Shown here piece by piece: positions 1 through 8,895 of a stretch of 64,000 bases of DNA (position 1 is the first letter of the stretch; the number at the start of each line of letters is the position of its first letter). The position numbers were made by a program, and so were the translations under genes. The stretch covers positions 2,046,001 to 2,110,000 of the forward strand of contig NZ_CP049863.1 of assembly GCF_011299575.1 (NCBI RefSeq). The letters are read 5' to 3'. This stretch comes from Leucobacter viscericola. GTDB taxonomy: Bacteria; Actinomycetota; Actinomycetes; Actinomycetales; Microbacteriaceae. The notes beneath the pieces were generated by a model. It had not been told where the DNA came from. It made no database searches and saw nothing but the letters and a program-made list of their open reading frames with translations.

Positions 1-407
1 GTGAGTCATCGGCGAAAGTGCTGATCACCGTCGCGGCGACCGTGCTGGTGTTCTGGGGGGCACATGTCTTCGCGGGAACAGTGGCCCGCGTCGGAGACCG
101 CATGACTGATGGCGAGGAGCACGTCTACGGGGTGCGCCTCGCACTTCGGCACTCGGCACGGCGTTCACTCGGCATGCTGGTCTCCTCTTTGCCGCCGCTG
201 GTCGTGCTGCTCCTTGGCACAACCAGGGTGATCCCCGACGAATTCGCCAATGAGTGCGCCCTCTGGGTGGGAGTCGTTATCCTTGCGATTCTTGGCTACA
301 TTGCGTTCGTGCGCCGTGGGAGCTCGATCCCTGCCCGCGTGCTCGGCACGCTCGCAACGGCTTCGTTCGGGCTCGTGTTTATCGCCTTGAAGGCGTTTGT
401 GCACTGA
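1..407 (+). CDS. C-terminal part of an integral membrane protein (5' end outside window)
   Basis: The reading frame is already open at base 3 and runs to a TGA at 405-407, so the true start lies before the window. The visible part (about 134 residues) has four hydrophobic stretches of roughly 18-22 residues separated by short charged loops, consistent with a polytopic inner-membrane protein. A GTG at base 18 could serve as a start, but it lies inside the first membrane segment and has no ribosome binding site, so a longer protein is more likely. I do not recognise the family. It converges on the hypothetical gene that ends at 447. Confidence 0.6.
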   Translation, partial: ESSAKVLITVAATVLVFWGAHVFAGTVARVGDRMTDGEEHVYGVRLALRHSARRSLGMLVSSLPPLVVLLLGTTRVIPDEFANECALWVGVVILAILGYIAFVRRGSSIPARVLGTLATASFGLVFIALKAFVH

Positions 408-446
408 TGTGGCGTCGGGAGCCTGGAAGGAAAGTCTCCTCTAGCC

Positions 447-1001
447 TCAGCTGTTGTTGCACGCGTGACAACCGAACCGGGTAAGCAACAGACCGTGGCC
501 TCCACATACCGGGAACCCTCGAAACATCGGCTCGTCAGCTTGGCAGGCCTCGTGCCACTCGGCTATCTCTTCACGGTGAAGATCCGTGATGCGCAGCGCA
601 CGCACCAGTTCTGCAAATCTATGCATGGCAGGAAAAATGAGATCCTCGTTGGGCTTGTAACTCAAACGGTCCCACCCAATCCGTTTGATCACGCCGTCAA
701 TCGCACTGAGTAGAAAAACCCGCTGGCTTTCAAACTCATTCTCTTCAAACGGCAGGTCCTCCAGTTCAAATCCCACCGTGCCGACCCCGACCGCGGACTG
801 ATCTTGTTCGAGCAGCCAATAAACCAAGACCCGTTCTTTGTTGTCGGCCGCAGTCGCTGTCCCGCTCAGTCCTAGCAGTGATACGAACACCGAGGTAAGC
901 CCGTTCGCCAGGGTTAGAGACTGCTCAAACGGCGTGCCTCGACCGACCGTGATCGTATTCGACATGCCCACAGCGTACGCCCTGGGCCGGTCCTGCTTCA
1001 T
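447..1001 (-). CDS. Hypothetical protein, translationally coupled to the upstream membrane protein
   Basis: About 184 residues, cytoplasmic by composition, with acidic stretches and three cysteines near the C-terminus (a CGGHG motif followed by CHAC). The ATG at 1001 overlaps the stop of the preceding gene as ATGA, which suggests translational coupling. A second ATG at 965 gives a 172-residue alternative. No family is recognised. The clustered Cys/His residues at the end could bind a metal, but that is a guess. The gene probably shares a transcript with the four-helix membrane protein encoded just upstream. Confidence 0.6.
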   Translation of the reverse strand: MKQDRPRAYAVGMSNTITVGRGTPFEQSLTLANGLTSVFVSLLGLSGTATAADNKERVLVYWLLEQDQSAVGVGTVGFELEDLPFEENEFESQRVFLLSAIDGVIKRIGWDRLSYKPNEDLIFPAMHRFAELVRALRITDLHREEIAEWHEACQADEPMFRGFPVCGGHGLLLTRFGCHACNNS

Positions 1002-1432
1002 TCCGCCCGGCTGAGACTCGCATCGTCGGTCGCGGGTGCCTGGCGTTTCTTGGGGCGACGACTCGCGATTGCCACCCACACCATGATCGCGGTGAGCGCC
1101 ACGGCGAAGATCCCGAATCCGAACACATAGTCTTCGTTCGCGTACCCTGCCATAAATATGGTGATCAGGTTTGTCGCGATTAACACACCAAGTACCGCAA
1201 ACACCATCCACCCTCGCCCCGCCCAAACCGCAAGCGCAAAGGCGGCGATGCCGAGAGGAAGGTACGCGACAATCTCGATCGAACACGGTGGCCCATAAGT
1301 CTGCGGACCACACCGCGAAACTCCCCACAGCGGTCCGGTGATCCCACTCGCGATTGCGCAGGCGATGGCTACGACCAACATGAGTGCACGAAGCAACGGG
1401 TTATTCGGAGTCGTGAGTTTCTTGCGTGGCAT
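998..1432 (-). CDS. Small four-helix membrane protein, unknown function
   Basis: 144 residues with a positively charged N-terminus, four predicted transmembrane helices (about residues 13-36, 50-70, 73-97 and 103-125) and a cytoplasmic basic tail rich in Arg and Lys. The start is supported by a GGAGG ribosome binding site 7 bases upstream. Two Cys in the first extracytoplasmic loop (near residues 41 and 50) could form a disulfide. The gene is first in a two-gene unit with the hypothetical gene ending at 447 and is divergent from the NAD salvage operon. No family recognised. Confidence 0.65.
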   Translation of the reverse strand: MPRKKLTTPNNPLLRALMLVVAIACAIASGITGPLWGVSRCGPQTYGPPCSIEIVAYLPLGIAAFALAVWAGRGWMVFAVLGVLIATNLITIFMAGYANEDYVFGFGIFAVALTAIMVWVAIASRRPKKRQAPATDDASLSRAE

Positions 1433-1514
1433 GACTGCCTCCGGGGGTGCTTGGGCGTTCTATGTTGAGCTTAGTTGAGGGCCGTGCTGGTGAAATACAC
1501 CCAAAATAATCCTC

Positions 1515-1533
1515 ATTCCTCACAATGAGGAAT
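1515..1533. promoter_or_regulatory. Palindromic operator candidate upstream of the NAD salvage operon
   Basis: A perfect 8-base inverted repeat with a 3-base spacer, ATTCCTCACAATGAGGAAT, ends 20 bases before the first gene of the salvage operon. The operon encodes an NrtR-like regulator as its last gene, and NrtR proteins usually bind palindromes in front of their own NAD genes. The link is inferred from position. No Shine-Dalgarno sequence is visible between the palindrome and the ATG at 1554, so the transcript may be leaderless. Confidence 0.6.
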
Positions 1534-1553
1534 AACTGTGTTACGCTTTCCAC

Positions 1554-2384
1554 ATGAGCATCACACTCTTCGCAGCAACCACCCCGGGTGGCAGCAAGTC
1601 GGTCACCCACACCAACAGCGCCGCGGAACCGTTCCGGTTTCCTGGGGGCGAATGGCACCTTCGGGTTCCCACTGCAGAAGCCCCCGCCTTTGCGAGGGTA
1701 ACCGGTTGTGACGCGAACGATCTTGTCGTTTTGGGCCTGTGGGCGGACTGGGTGCACAGCCTCGGACACCGCGCCGTTGCCCACCTGCCCTACCTCCCCG
1801 CCGCTCGCGCGGACCGCGGTACCCCCTTCGGCGCGCAGGTGTACGCCAACCTCATCAACACGTGCAACCTTGACGAAGTGGTGGTATTCGATCCGCACTC
1901 CCCCGTGGCTCCGAGCCTGATCAACAACGTGCGCATCGTCGAGTCCACCGCAGTCATCGCAGAGCGCGTTATCCCATCCGGCAACTACGAGGCGATCCTC
2001 GCCCCCGATGCCGGAGCGGTGCATCGCGCACAGCTCGTCGCCGACCGCATGGGCCTCCCGCTCTTCACAGCCACGAAGAGCCGCGACTTTGACACCGGCA
2101 AACTCACCGGCTTTCATGCCCCCGAGAACTTGCCGCGGCTCGGAAGAGTGCTCGTGGTCGACGACATCTGCGACGGCGGCGGCACGTTCATGGGACTCGC
2201 GAAGGCAACGGGGCTGCACCGGGATCAGCTGGATCTTTGGGTCAGCCACGGCATTTTCAGCGGCCGCGCACCGCAGCTGCGCGAAAGCTACGGCACCGTC
2301 TTCACCACCGACTCACACCCCGGGGCGGCCAACCCCGAAGTCGCGGCCGAGATCATCGAGCTCGCCCCATACCTCAGCGCGTAA
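1554..2384 (+). CDS. Ribose-phosphate pyrophosphokinase-like protein of NAD salvage
   Basis: 276 residues resembling PRPP synthetase (Prs). The N-terminal region carries the FPGGEW-type segment matching the FxxGE region of Prs, and the C-terminal half has the PRPP-binding loop VVDDICDGGGTF at about residues 199-210. Prs makes 5-phosphoribosyl 1-pyrophosphate from ribose 5-phosphate and ATP. At 276 residues it is shorter than housekeeping Prs (about 310-330) and resembles the divergent copies found next to nadV in bacteria and phages, where they supply PRPP to the next enzyme. It is followed after 25 bases by the nicotinamide phosphoribosyltransferase gene. A specialised paralogue is more likely than the main cellular Prs. 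Confidence 0.82.
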   Translation: MSITLFAATTPGGSKSVTHTNSAAEPFRFPGGEWHLRVPTAEAPAFARVTGCDANDLVVLGLWADWVHSLGHRAVAHLPYLPAARADRGTPFGAQVYANLINTCNLDEVVVFDPHSPVAPSLINNVRIVESTAVIAERVIPSGNYEAILAPDAGAVHRAQLVADRMGLPLFTATKSRDFDTGKLTGFHAPENLPRLGRVLVVDDICDGGGTFMGLAKATGLHRDQLDLWVSHGIFSGRAPQLRESYGTVFTTDSHPGAANPEVAAEIIELAPYLSA

Positions 2385-2409
2385 CCACCAACCCCCGAAA
2401 GAACTCATC

Positions 2410-3897
2410 ATGCACACGACAGACCGTTTCGCCCCCATCCGCGCACTCATGCTCACCGACGTCTACAAGCTGGGTCACCTGCAGCAGTACCGACTCGCGG
2501 GCACCCCCGAGGTGGTCTACTCCAACTGGACCAACCGGGGCAGCCGCATTGAAGGCGTCGACCACGTCGTTCACTTCGGTCTGCAAGTGTTCCTCGCGAA
2601 GTTGGAAACCTGGTTCGAACCGTTTTTTGCCGCGGACGAAGACGAGGTGTGCGCACTCTATGAAGAGCGTCTCACCCAGATCCTCGGCCCAAACTCGATC
2701 GGAACCGATCACATCAGGGCGCTCCACCGGAAGGGCTACCTGCCGCTGAAGTTCAACGCCGTGCAGGAGGGCACCGCAGTTCCGCTCCGCGTGCCAAGCT
2801 TCACCTTCGAGAACACCGATCCCGAGTTCTTCTGGCTCACGAACTACGTCGAGACCATCGTCTCGGCCGAGGTGTGGCAGCCTTCCACCTCCGCGACGAT
2901 CGCGCGCGAATTTCGTCGGGTACTCGAGGCGGGGTGCGAGCGCACCGGCGGCGACCCCGCGGCAATCGACTGGCAGGGGCACGACTTCTCGTTCCGGGGA
3001 ATGTCGAGTGTGGAGACCGCCGCGGCGTCTGGCGCAGGTCACCTGTTGTCGTTCAGCGGCACCGACTCACTGCCGTCACTCGACTACATCGAGCAGTTCT
3101 ACGGAGGCGAGTACGTTGCGGGCAGTGTGCCAGCGACCGAGCACAGTGTCATGTGCGCGGGGGCCGCTGTGGTCGGAGAGAAAGAGCTGTTCTCTCGCCT
3201 GATCGACCTGTACCCGGCCGGAATCTTTTCCGTCGTCTCCGACACCTTCAACCTGTGGGAGGTGCTCACTGATTTCTTGCCCGAGTTCAAGGATCGCATC
3301 CTTGCACGCGACGGCAAGATGGTGATCCGCCCCGATTCCGGTGACCCCGTCGACATTCTGTGCGGCGAGCTGGGCGACGATTCACACGCGGACCAATCCC
3401 CCGCAGCAAAGGGTGTTGTTGAGCTGCTGTGGGACACCTTCGGCGGCACAATCAACGAGGCGGGTTACAGGGTTCTGGATCCTCACATCGGCGCCATCTA
3501 CGGCGACTCGATTACACGGGATCGAGCCCATCAGATTATCGATCGCCTCGCCGCCAAGGGCTTCGCCTCAACCAACGTTGTCTTCGGCGTCGGCAGCTTC
3601 ACCTACCAGTACCAAACTCGGGACACGTTCATGAGTGCGGTAAAGGCCACCTGGGCACTCGTTGACGGGGTCGGCTACGACCTGCAGAAGGACCCGATCA
3701 CCGACAACGGCACCAAAAAGAGTGCCCGCGGCCGCCTCGCGGTTTTTCGCAACGACGAGGGCGAGTTGTATCTTGTTGAGCAGGCGACGCCCGAGCAGGA
3801 GGCCGCCAGCGAATTGCAGCCGGTGTGGCGTGACGGCGCATTTCTTCGCACGCAGACGTTCGCTGAGGTGCGGGAGACGATGAAGGGAAACCGATGA
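2410..3897 (+). CDS. nadV: Nicotinamide phosphoribosyltransferase (NAMPT / NadV)
   Basis: 495 residues, the usual length for NadV/NAMPT, which condenses nicotinamide with PRPP to give nicotinamide mononucleotide in NAD salvage. Family hallmarks include the N-terminal LTDVYKLGHLQQY segment, SNWTNRGSR, the FRGMSSVETA segment, the SFSGTDSLP loop and RPDSGDP near residue 310, which contribute to the phosphate and nicotinamide pocket. The ATG at 2410 is chosen because the protein aligns from there with the family N-terminus; the open frame extends further upstream, but only across the preceding gene. It overlaps the regulator gene by 4 bases (ATGA). Confidence 0.93.
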   Translation: MHTTDRFAPIRALMLTDVYKLGHLQQYRLAGTPEVVYSNWTNRGSRIEGVDHVVHFGLQVFLAKLETWFEPFFAADEDEVCALYEERLTQILGPNSIGTDHIRALHRKGYLPLKFNAVQEGTAVPLRVPSFTFENTDPEFFWLTNYVETIVSAEVWQPSTSATIAREFRRVLEAGCERTGGDPAAIDWQGHDFSFRGMSSVETAAASGAGHLLSFSGTDSLPSLDYIEQFYGGEYVAGSVPATEHSVMCAGAAVVGEKELFSRLIDLYPAGIFSVVSDTFNLWEVLTDFLPEFKDRILARDGKMVIRPDSGDPVDILCGELGDDSHADQSPAAKGVVELLWDTFGGTINEAGYRVLDPHIGAIYGDSITRDRAHQIIDRLAAKGFASTNVVFGVGSFTYQYQTRDTFMSAVKATWALVDGVGYDLQKDPITDNGTKKSARGRLAVFRNDEGELYLVEQATPEQEAASELQPVWRDGAFLRTQTFAEVRETMKGNR

Positions 3898-4508
3898 CCG
3901 AGTGGAAGCAGCCACTGGTTTCAGTGGATGTGGTCGCGGTTCGACGCGATGCTGGCGTTCTGAGCTTTGCGACCTGCGAGCGGCAGTTTGAGCCCTTCGT
4001 AGGTCGCGCCGCCCTGCCCGGAGTGCTTTTACTCACGGGTGAGGGACTCTCGGAGGCCGCGGAGCGCGCGGTTGTGACGAAGCTTGAGCTGCCAGCAGGA
4101 TCGATCCGGCACGTGACCCAGTTCGGAGCGTTCGACGGGACAAACCGAGATCCTCGCGGTGCCACCATCTCTATCGGTCACATCTGCGCGGTGGAGTCGC
4201 TGGCAGGATCCGCAACCTGGACTCCCCTCGACGCCGCTGCTGGTGGCCTCCCCTTCGACCACGACACAATCGTGGCCTCAGCAGTGGCTGAGATTTCGCG
4301 TCGCCTCTGGGCTGACATGCCATTCACCCGAGCCATCATCGGACCCGAGTTCACAACGAGCGAGATTCTCACTGTCACCCGCCAGACCGGCGCCCGACTG
4401 CCCGACACCGCTAAGAATATGGCGCGGTGGCTGCGCAGCAACGATCACGCGGAAAGCACTGGCCTTCGCGGTCGCGACACGGTGTGGCGGTGGGTATCTA
4501 GCAGTTAG
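3894..4508 (+). CDS. nrtR: NrtR-like transcriptional regulator (degenerate Nudix domain plus winged helix)
   Basis: 204 residues. The first ~130 residues look like a Nudix fold, but the catalytic REUxEE signature is absent (the equivalent stretch reads ERAVVTKLEL), as in NrtR proteins that sense ADP-ribose or NAD derivatives instead of hydrolysing them. The C-terminal ~70 residues (FTTSEILTVTRQ through the RGRDTVWRW end) match the NrtR winged-helix region. The start overlaps the nadV stop by 4 bases, so it is the last gene of the operon. It likely represses the operon from the palindrome at 1515-1533. The family assignment is firm, but the ligand is inferred. Confidence 0.82.
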   Translation: MTEWKQPLVSVDVVAVRRDAGVLSFATCERQFEPFVGRAALPGVLLLTGEGLSEAAERAVVTKLELPAGSIRHVTQFGAFDGTNRDPRGATISIGHICAVESLAGSATWTPLDAAAGGLPFDHDTIVASAVAEISRRLWADMPFTRAIIGPEFTTSEILTVTRQTGARLPDTAKNMARWLRSNDHAESTGLRGRDTVWRWVSSS

Positions 4509-4519
4509 CTTGGGCAGCA

Positions 4520-4560
4520 GAGGGGCGCTGTGTTGAGATTTTCTCAGCACAGCGCCCCTC
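4520..4560. terminator. Bidirectional terminator hairpin
   Basis: A long stem (13 perfect pairs, 4520-4532 with 4548-4560, continuing through a wobble to about 19 pairs) closes on a TTT loop between the convergent nrtR and surface-protein genes. No strong U-run follows on either strand, but the position and stability fit a shared terminator. Confidence 0.75.
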
Positions 4561-4572
4561 ATCTCTGGGGTG

Positions 4573-7500
4573 TTACGCCCTGCGACGGCGCGCGATGAGC
4601 GCCGCTGCGAGCAACAGCATTCCCAGTGCACCAAACGCCAGCAGCATCGGCGAGGCTGCACCCGTCACCGCGAGGCCCGCTGGGGCCTTCTCTGCAGTTG
4701 CGGCCTGCGTTGCCTGGTTTGCTGGCTTAGTCGGCTTCGTCGACTTAGCCGGTTTCTCCGGGGTAGTCGGTTTCACCGGCGACACCTCGTCGGCCTTCTT
4801 CGTAACGGTACCGATTGCGCTGCTCTCAGCCGTGAGTTCGTCACCCTGCACACCGGTGGCGGTCACGGTTGCCGTGTTCTTCGCGTCAGCTGAGGCCGCG
4901 TCAACGACCTTCCAGGAGCCAGCCGAGAAGACGATCGCTTTCGACTCGCCACCCTTCAGCCGTTCAACCGTGAAGTCGCCAGCGGGGAAGCGCGCGTCCG
5001 TAACCTTGACGTCGGTCAGATCGGTGTCGCCAGTATTGGTGACGGTGATCCGCCACCACATCTCGCTGCCGAACTCACCGGTAGCGTGCGCCTTCCAGCC
5101 GGTGCCGCTCTCAAGGCAGTCACTATCGGCTGCCACCACGCAGGCTTCCTTTACGAGCGACACCGTTGAGGTGAAGTCGCGCACGGTCACCTTCGCTTCG
5201 CTCTCTGCGGTGACGGTCTCGGTGCCGGGATCCCGCGGGTTTGTGCCTGTGGCAGTGGCCACGCTGCTGGCGGATGCAAACACTGCGGCGCTCTTGCAGG
5301 TAACCGCCTCCGAGGCACCGGCTTCGATCTCCGCAAAGCTGGTAGAGCAACCCGACAGCATCGGGTCAGTGAGCTGCACGTCGGCCAGCTTCACCTGGCT
5401 AGTGTTCGTTACGATCACGCGCCAGAACGGCTCGGCACCGGGCTCAAGCTGAGCCTCCTTGACCCATCCGCCAGTCAGTGAAGCAGCGTCGGGATCACAG
5501 TCATCTCCGGTTGAGCAGACCTCTTTCTGCACGTCAATCGCGACGTTCGGTGACAAGGACAAGATCTCGGCAGAGCTATCAGCCTCAAGATCGGCGTCGC
5601 CGTAGGGAGGTGTCGCTTTTACGCTCGTCGTGCCGGTCAGAAGCCCGTCAACACCCTCGACCTTGCACACCTTCGAAGATGCGGCCCCGGGAGCCAGCTC
5701 AGCCAGCGTGAACGCGCACTCCTCGTAGTCCGCGTTCTCAACGCGCACATTGGTCAGCGTCGTTTCACCGGTGTTGGTAACCGTCGCACGCCAGAGTCCT
5801 TCTGCCCCAAACGGCACGGTTGTGCTGGCGCTCCAGCCGCCCTCGCCGAGTACGGCGTTAGGGTCGCAGTCGCCCACGCTGGGGTCGCATGACTCGTAGA
5901 CGATCCCCACTGCAGAAGCAGCTTTCGCCCCGACCGTCACCGATGCACTTGAGCTGTCCGTGGCGGTCTTGTCGTCACCGTTGCCGGTAGCGGTCGCGGT
6001 GTTCTTCATGTCAGCCTGCACACCGGTCGAGCGGCAGATCTTCTGGACCTGGTCGTTGACTGCCAGATCGCCCACCTCGAGATCGCACGCCGCCACGAGC
6101 GGATCGTCGATCTTCACCTTTGTGAGGTCAACGAGCCCTACGTTGGTCGCCGTCAGTCGCCACTTCACGTCGGCGTTGAAGGGGACAGCCGCGGTGTTTG
6201 CCCAACCACCAGTGCCGACGGCTGCGTCATCCGCGCAAGTATCAGCCGCACACACCTCTTTTTCAAGGTGGATCCCCGGGCCTTCAACGAGGCCAAAGCC
6301 CACCTTCGGGGTTTCAGACGGGGCGATCGGAGCGGGGGTTGCTCCCGCAACGTACGCACGGGTCGCGACGGTGTTCCAGGCCACCTGCTGCGTTGGCTCG
6401 AAGTTTGCAGCGTCCATCGAAACGATGAAGTCTGCGACCGTGCCGATTGCCAGCGAAGCTGAGTTCTGGAACCGCAATGCGGTCACCGCAGCCATGTCGG
6501 ATGGTGCAGTTGTTGACCAGGTCGAATCACAGCCGGGGTTCTTGCTGTTTGCCAGCACCTCAGGCCGACACGGGTTCTGCGCGACCGAGTACGCGACCGT
6601 CCATCCCGGAGGTGCGGTTACTTCCCGCAGGGTCGGCGTAAAGGTTGAACCACGAGCGGCACTGCCACCAACGGTGTAGGTATCGCTAACCTTGGGCAGC
6701 ACGTCGTAGAGCGTAACGTCTTGCAACGCTGCCGATCCTGTGTTCGCCCACGTCACCTTAAAGTCGGCAGCACCCGTGCCATCGGAGGAGACGTTGCTTG
6801 TGCCTGGTGAAGCCACCCACGCGGAATCGTTATTGCCGCGAACCGTCTTCACGGTACTTGAGTCGGGAATGCTGCCGGGCACAACAAAGTACCCGGTCTG
6901 GTGGCACACGGTTGTCGGCACACCCACCGTGCCGATGATGCCCGTGGTATCGACAAAGATGTCATTGCCCGGCATCGGTTCTCCATCCGGAGTGGTGATG
7001 CAGCTCTCGAACTGCTCATCGGCAAAACCGATATAGACGTCGTAGGCGTAAACGCCCGCTGGCACGTCTGCCCTCTTCACCGCGAGGTTCTTCACAGTGT
7101 CATTGCCCGCTGGGAAGTCAACGTACTTGCGACCGGTTCCTTGCCAATCGTTCGAGATTGCCGCGCCGGCAGTCACGTCAAAGGCAGCATCCGGCAACAC
7201 AACCACGGTGTGTCGTTTGTCGGCGATCTCTGGCTTCGCCGTCAGGTACGAAACCCAAATTCCCGCACTCGTAAGGTTGGGTGTATTCAGCACCTTGGTG
7301 GGAGCCGCGGTAATGGCCGCGGAAACCACGTTCCGCAGGATCATTGCATCCACCGCGAACGGGCTGTAGGCCGCCGGCAGCGGCTTACCTGCGACAGCGA
7401 TTCGATTGTAAGACGTGTTCTTGATCGACAGAATCTCCGTGCGCGTTTCCAGCGCAGCATCGACCCGGCCATAGACCACGAGCTTTGAATTCGCAGACCC

Positions 7501-8895
7501 TGCAGGCTGCGACCCGCTGTACGTGATCTTGTTAACATCGGTTCCTGCTTTGGGAACGATGGCGACACCCTTGATTACCGGAACCGTCTGTGAGGTGCCA
7601 TCGGTGTAGTGAAGGGTCACAGTCTTGCCTGTGTCGGTGCCGTTTCCACCAGCAATGGGGTCACTGGCCACAAGAATGCGCGAAACATGGAAACCCACGT
7701 CCGAGCAATCAGCATCTACCGCACCCGACTCGACGCGGTTCACCGCGCCCGTCATGCAAGGAATCTGGTCGATCATTTCGAAGTCGCTGTCGAACGACGT
7801 CTGGTTAACAGCGAGAACGTACTCCACCTCTTTATTGGTCGAGGCCGTAGTTGCGACTGCGTTGCCGACCTCGCCCCCCGTGTAACCGGTGAGGTTGTTG
7901 TTAACGGTCTTAGAGAAGATGGTCGATCCGTCGACTTCTTGGGTGACCACCGACTGAGTGGAGCTCGTGGTCGTGACAACGTTGGGGTTGCCGACCTCCT
8001 TGAAGGAGAGCGTCGCCGCATTCGTGATGACGGCACCGTTTGGGGTATCGTCCTTCACCTTGGCGACCACGCCGTAGTTTTGTGAACTGGCAGGGTAGGG
8101 CTTTTCCGTCGTGAGAAACGTCAGAGTGCGAGTCGCCGCGTCGTAGTTGTAGGGGGTTCCGGCAGGAGTAACTGACACAAAGTCCACCTCGGGGGGCAGC
8201 ACATCGACGATGGTGCGAGTGCCAGGGATCTTACCTAGCAGCCCGTCCCACGCAGGGTTGCCGTCATTCCACGCAATGTTCCAGGTGACATTCGCACCCG
8301 CAATGGGAGTGCCAACCATCTTCTTCGAAATCGTTGCACCAGAGGTCGCCGTCACGGTTAAGGTGACGTCTTCAGAGTCCGTCACTGTCTCGAAGTTTGA
8401 TCCGGTCACCGTGGGCTTCACTGGCAGCTTGAAGTCATTTGGGGTCGTGAGATTGGGTGCGGTGAACGAGAGCTGAATGCCCACCACGCTGCCGTCGGCG
8501 GGAATCGGCTTCTTCAGATCAATGATCCACTGACGATTCGCCACATCTTTGGTCACTGTGGAACCAAGCAGGCCCGGCATGTTTGAAACAGCCTCAGCCG
8601 TCCAGGTGTCGATGCCGGATGCCCCTAGTGAAGGGTCAGGATCCGCGGGCCACGGGATGGTGATCACCGCGTCGGCGCAGGCGGCACCGGTCGGGCTGAC
8701 ACATGAGAAGGTGGCGAGGGTGGTAAACGGCGTACCAGCTGTACGCGTTACCTGACCCGTGGCGGCAAACTCCATTTGCAGAGATGCCTCCTCCTCCGCT
8801 GCGAGCGCAGGCGGGGTTACAACAACAAGCGACGAAAGCACTGCAACTGCCGCGGTAAGGGCAGCAGCGAACTTCCAACCTTTCAAAGGTTTCAT
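4573..8895 (-). CDS. Cell-wall-anchored DUF11-repeat surface protein with LAVTG signal
   Basis: About 1440 residues. The start at 8895 is supported by a CAGGAG site 12 bases upstream and by a classical signal peptide beginning MKPLKGWK and ending PPALAA near residue 32; a longer open frame to 8967 lacks such support. The body is mostly beta-rich DUF11/isopeptide-type Ig domains with the recurrent VTNTG and DxLP motifs. The last third has four related domains of about 110-130 residues, most with paired cysteines (see findings). A Lys/Pro/Thr-rich wall-spanning stretch precedes a sorting signal: LAVTG, a hydrophobic helix and an RRRRA tail. LAxTG is the preferred motif of class E sortases, such as the one encoded at 53811-54611. 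Exact ligand or role is unknown; adhesion or matrix is an inference. Confidence 0.85.
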   Translation of the reverse strand: MKPLKGWKFAAALTAAVAVLSSLVVVTPPALAAEEEASLQMEFAATGQVTRTAGTPFTTLATFSCVSPTGAACADAVITIPWPADPDPSLGASGIDTWTAEAVSNMPGLLGSTVTKDVANRQWIIDLKKPIPADGSVVGIQLSFTAPNLTTPNDFKLPVKPTVTGSNFETVTDSEDVTLTVTATSGATISKKMVGTPIAGANVTWNIAWNDGNPAWDGLLGKIPGTRTIVDVLPPEVDFVSVTPAGTPYNYDAATRTLTFLTTEKPYPASSQNYGVVAKVKDDTPNGAVITNAATLSFKEVGNPNVVTTTSSTQSVVTQEVDGSTIFSKTVNNNLTGYTGGEVGNAVATTASTNKEVEYVLAVNQTSFDSDFEMIDQIPCMTGAVNRVESGAVDADCSDVGFHVSRILVASDPIAGGNGTDTGKTVTLHYTDGTSQTVPVIKGVAIVPKAGTDVNKITYSGSQPAGSANSKLVVYGRVDAALETRTEILSIKNTSYNRIAVAGKPLPAAYSPFAVDAMILRNVVSAAITAAPTKVLNTPNLTSAGIWVSYLTAKPEIADKRHTVVVLPDAAFDVTAGAAISNDWQGTGRKYVDFPAGNDTVKNLAVKRADVPAGVYAYDVYIGFADEQFESCITTPDGEPMPGNDIFVDTTGIIGTVGVPTTVCHQTGYFVVPGSIPDSSTVKTVRGNNDSAWVASPGTSNVSSDGTGAADFKVTWANTGSAALQDVTLYDVLPKVSDTYTVGGSAARGSTFTPTLREVTAPPGWTVAYSVAQNPCRPEVLANSKNPGCDSTWSTTAPSDMAAVTALRFQNSASLAIGTVADFIVSMDAANFEPTQQVAWNTVATRAYVAGATPAPIAPSETPKVGFGLVEGPGIHLEKEVCAADTCADDAAVGTGGWANTAAVPFNADVKWRLTATNVGLVDLTKVKIDDPLVAACDLEVGDLAVNDQVQKICRSTGVQADMKNTATATGNGDDKTATDSSSASVTVGAKAASAVGIVYESCDPSVGDCDPNAVLGEGGWSASTTVPFGAEGLWRATVTNTGETTLTNVRVENADYEECAFTLAELAPGAASSKVCKVEGVDGLLTGTTSVKATPPYGDADLEADSSAEILSLSPNVAIDVQKEVCSTGDDCDPDAASLTGGWVKEAQLEPGAEPFWRVIVTNTSQVKLADVQLTDPMLSGCSTSFAEIEAGASEAVTCKSAAVFASASSVATATGTNPRDPGTETVTAESEAKVTVRDFTSTVSLVKEACVVAADSDCLESGTGWKAHATGEFGSEMWWRITVTNTGDTDLTDVKVTDARFPAGDFTVERLKGGESKAIVFSAGSWKVVDAASADAKNTATVTATGVQGDELTAESSAIGTVTKKADEVSPVKPTTPEKPAKSTKPTKPANQATQAATAEKAPAGLAVTGAASPMLLAFGALGMLLLAAALIARRRRA

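Noticed and set aside
1401..2249. 282-codon antisense frame over the prs-like gene
   Set aside because: The prs-like protein on the plus strand has clear PRPP-binding motifs; high GC makes long antisense frames common.
2008..2409. Upstream extension of the nadV frame
   Set aside because: It only covers the preceding prs-like gene in another frame; the family N-terminus fits the ATG at 2410.
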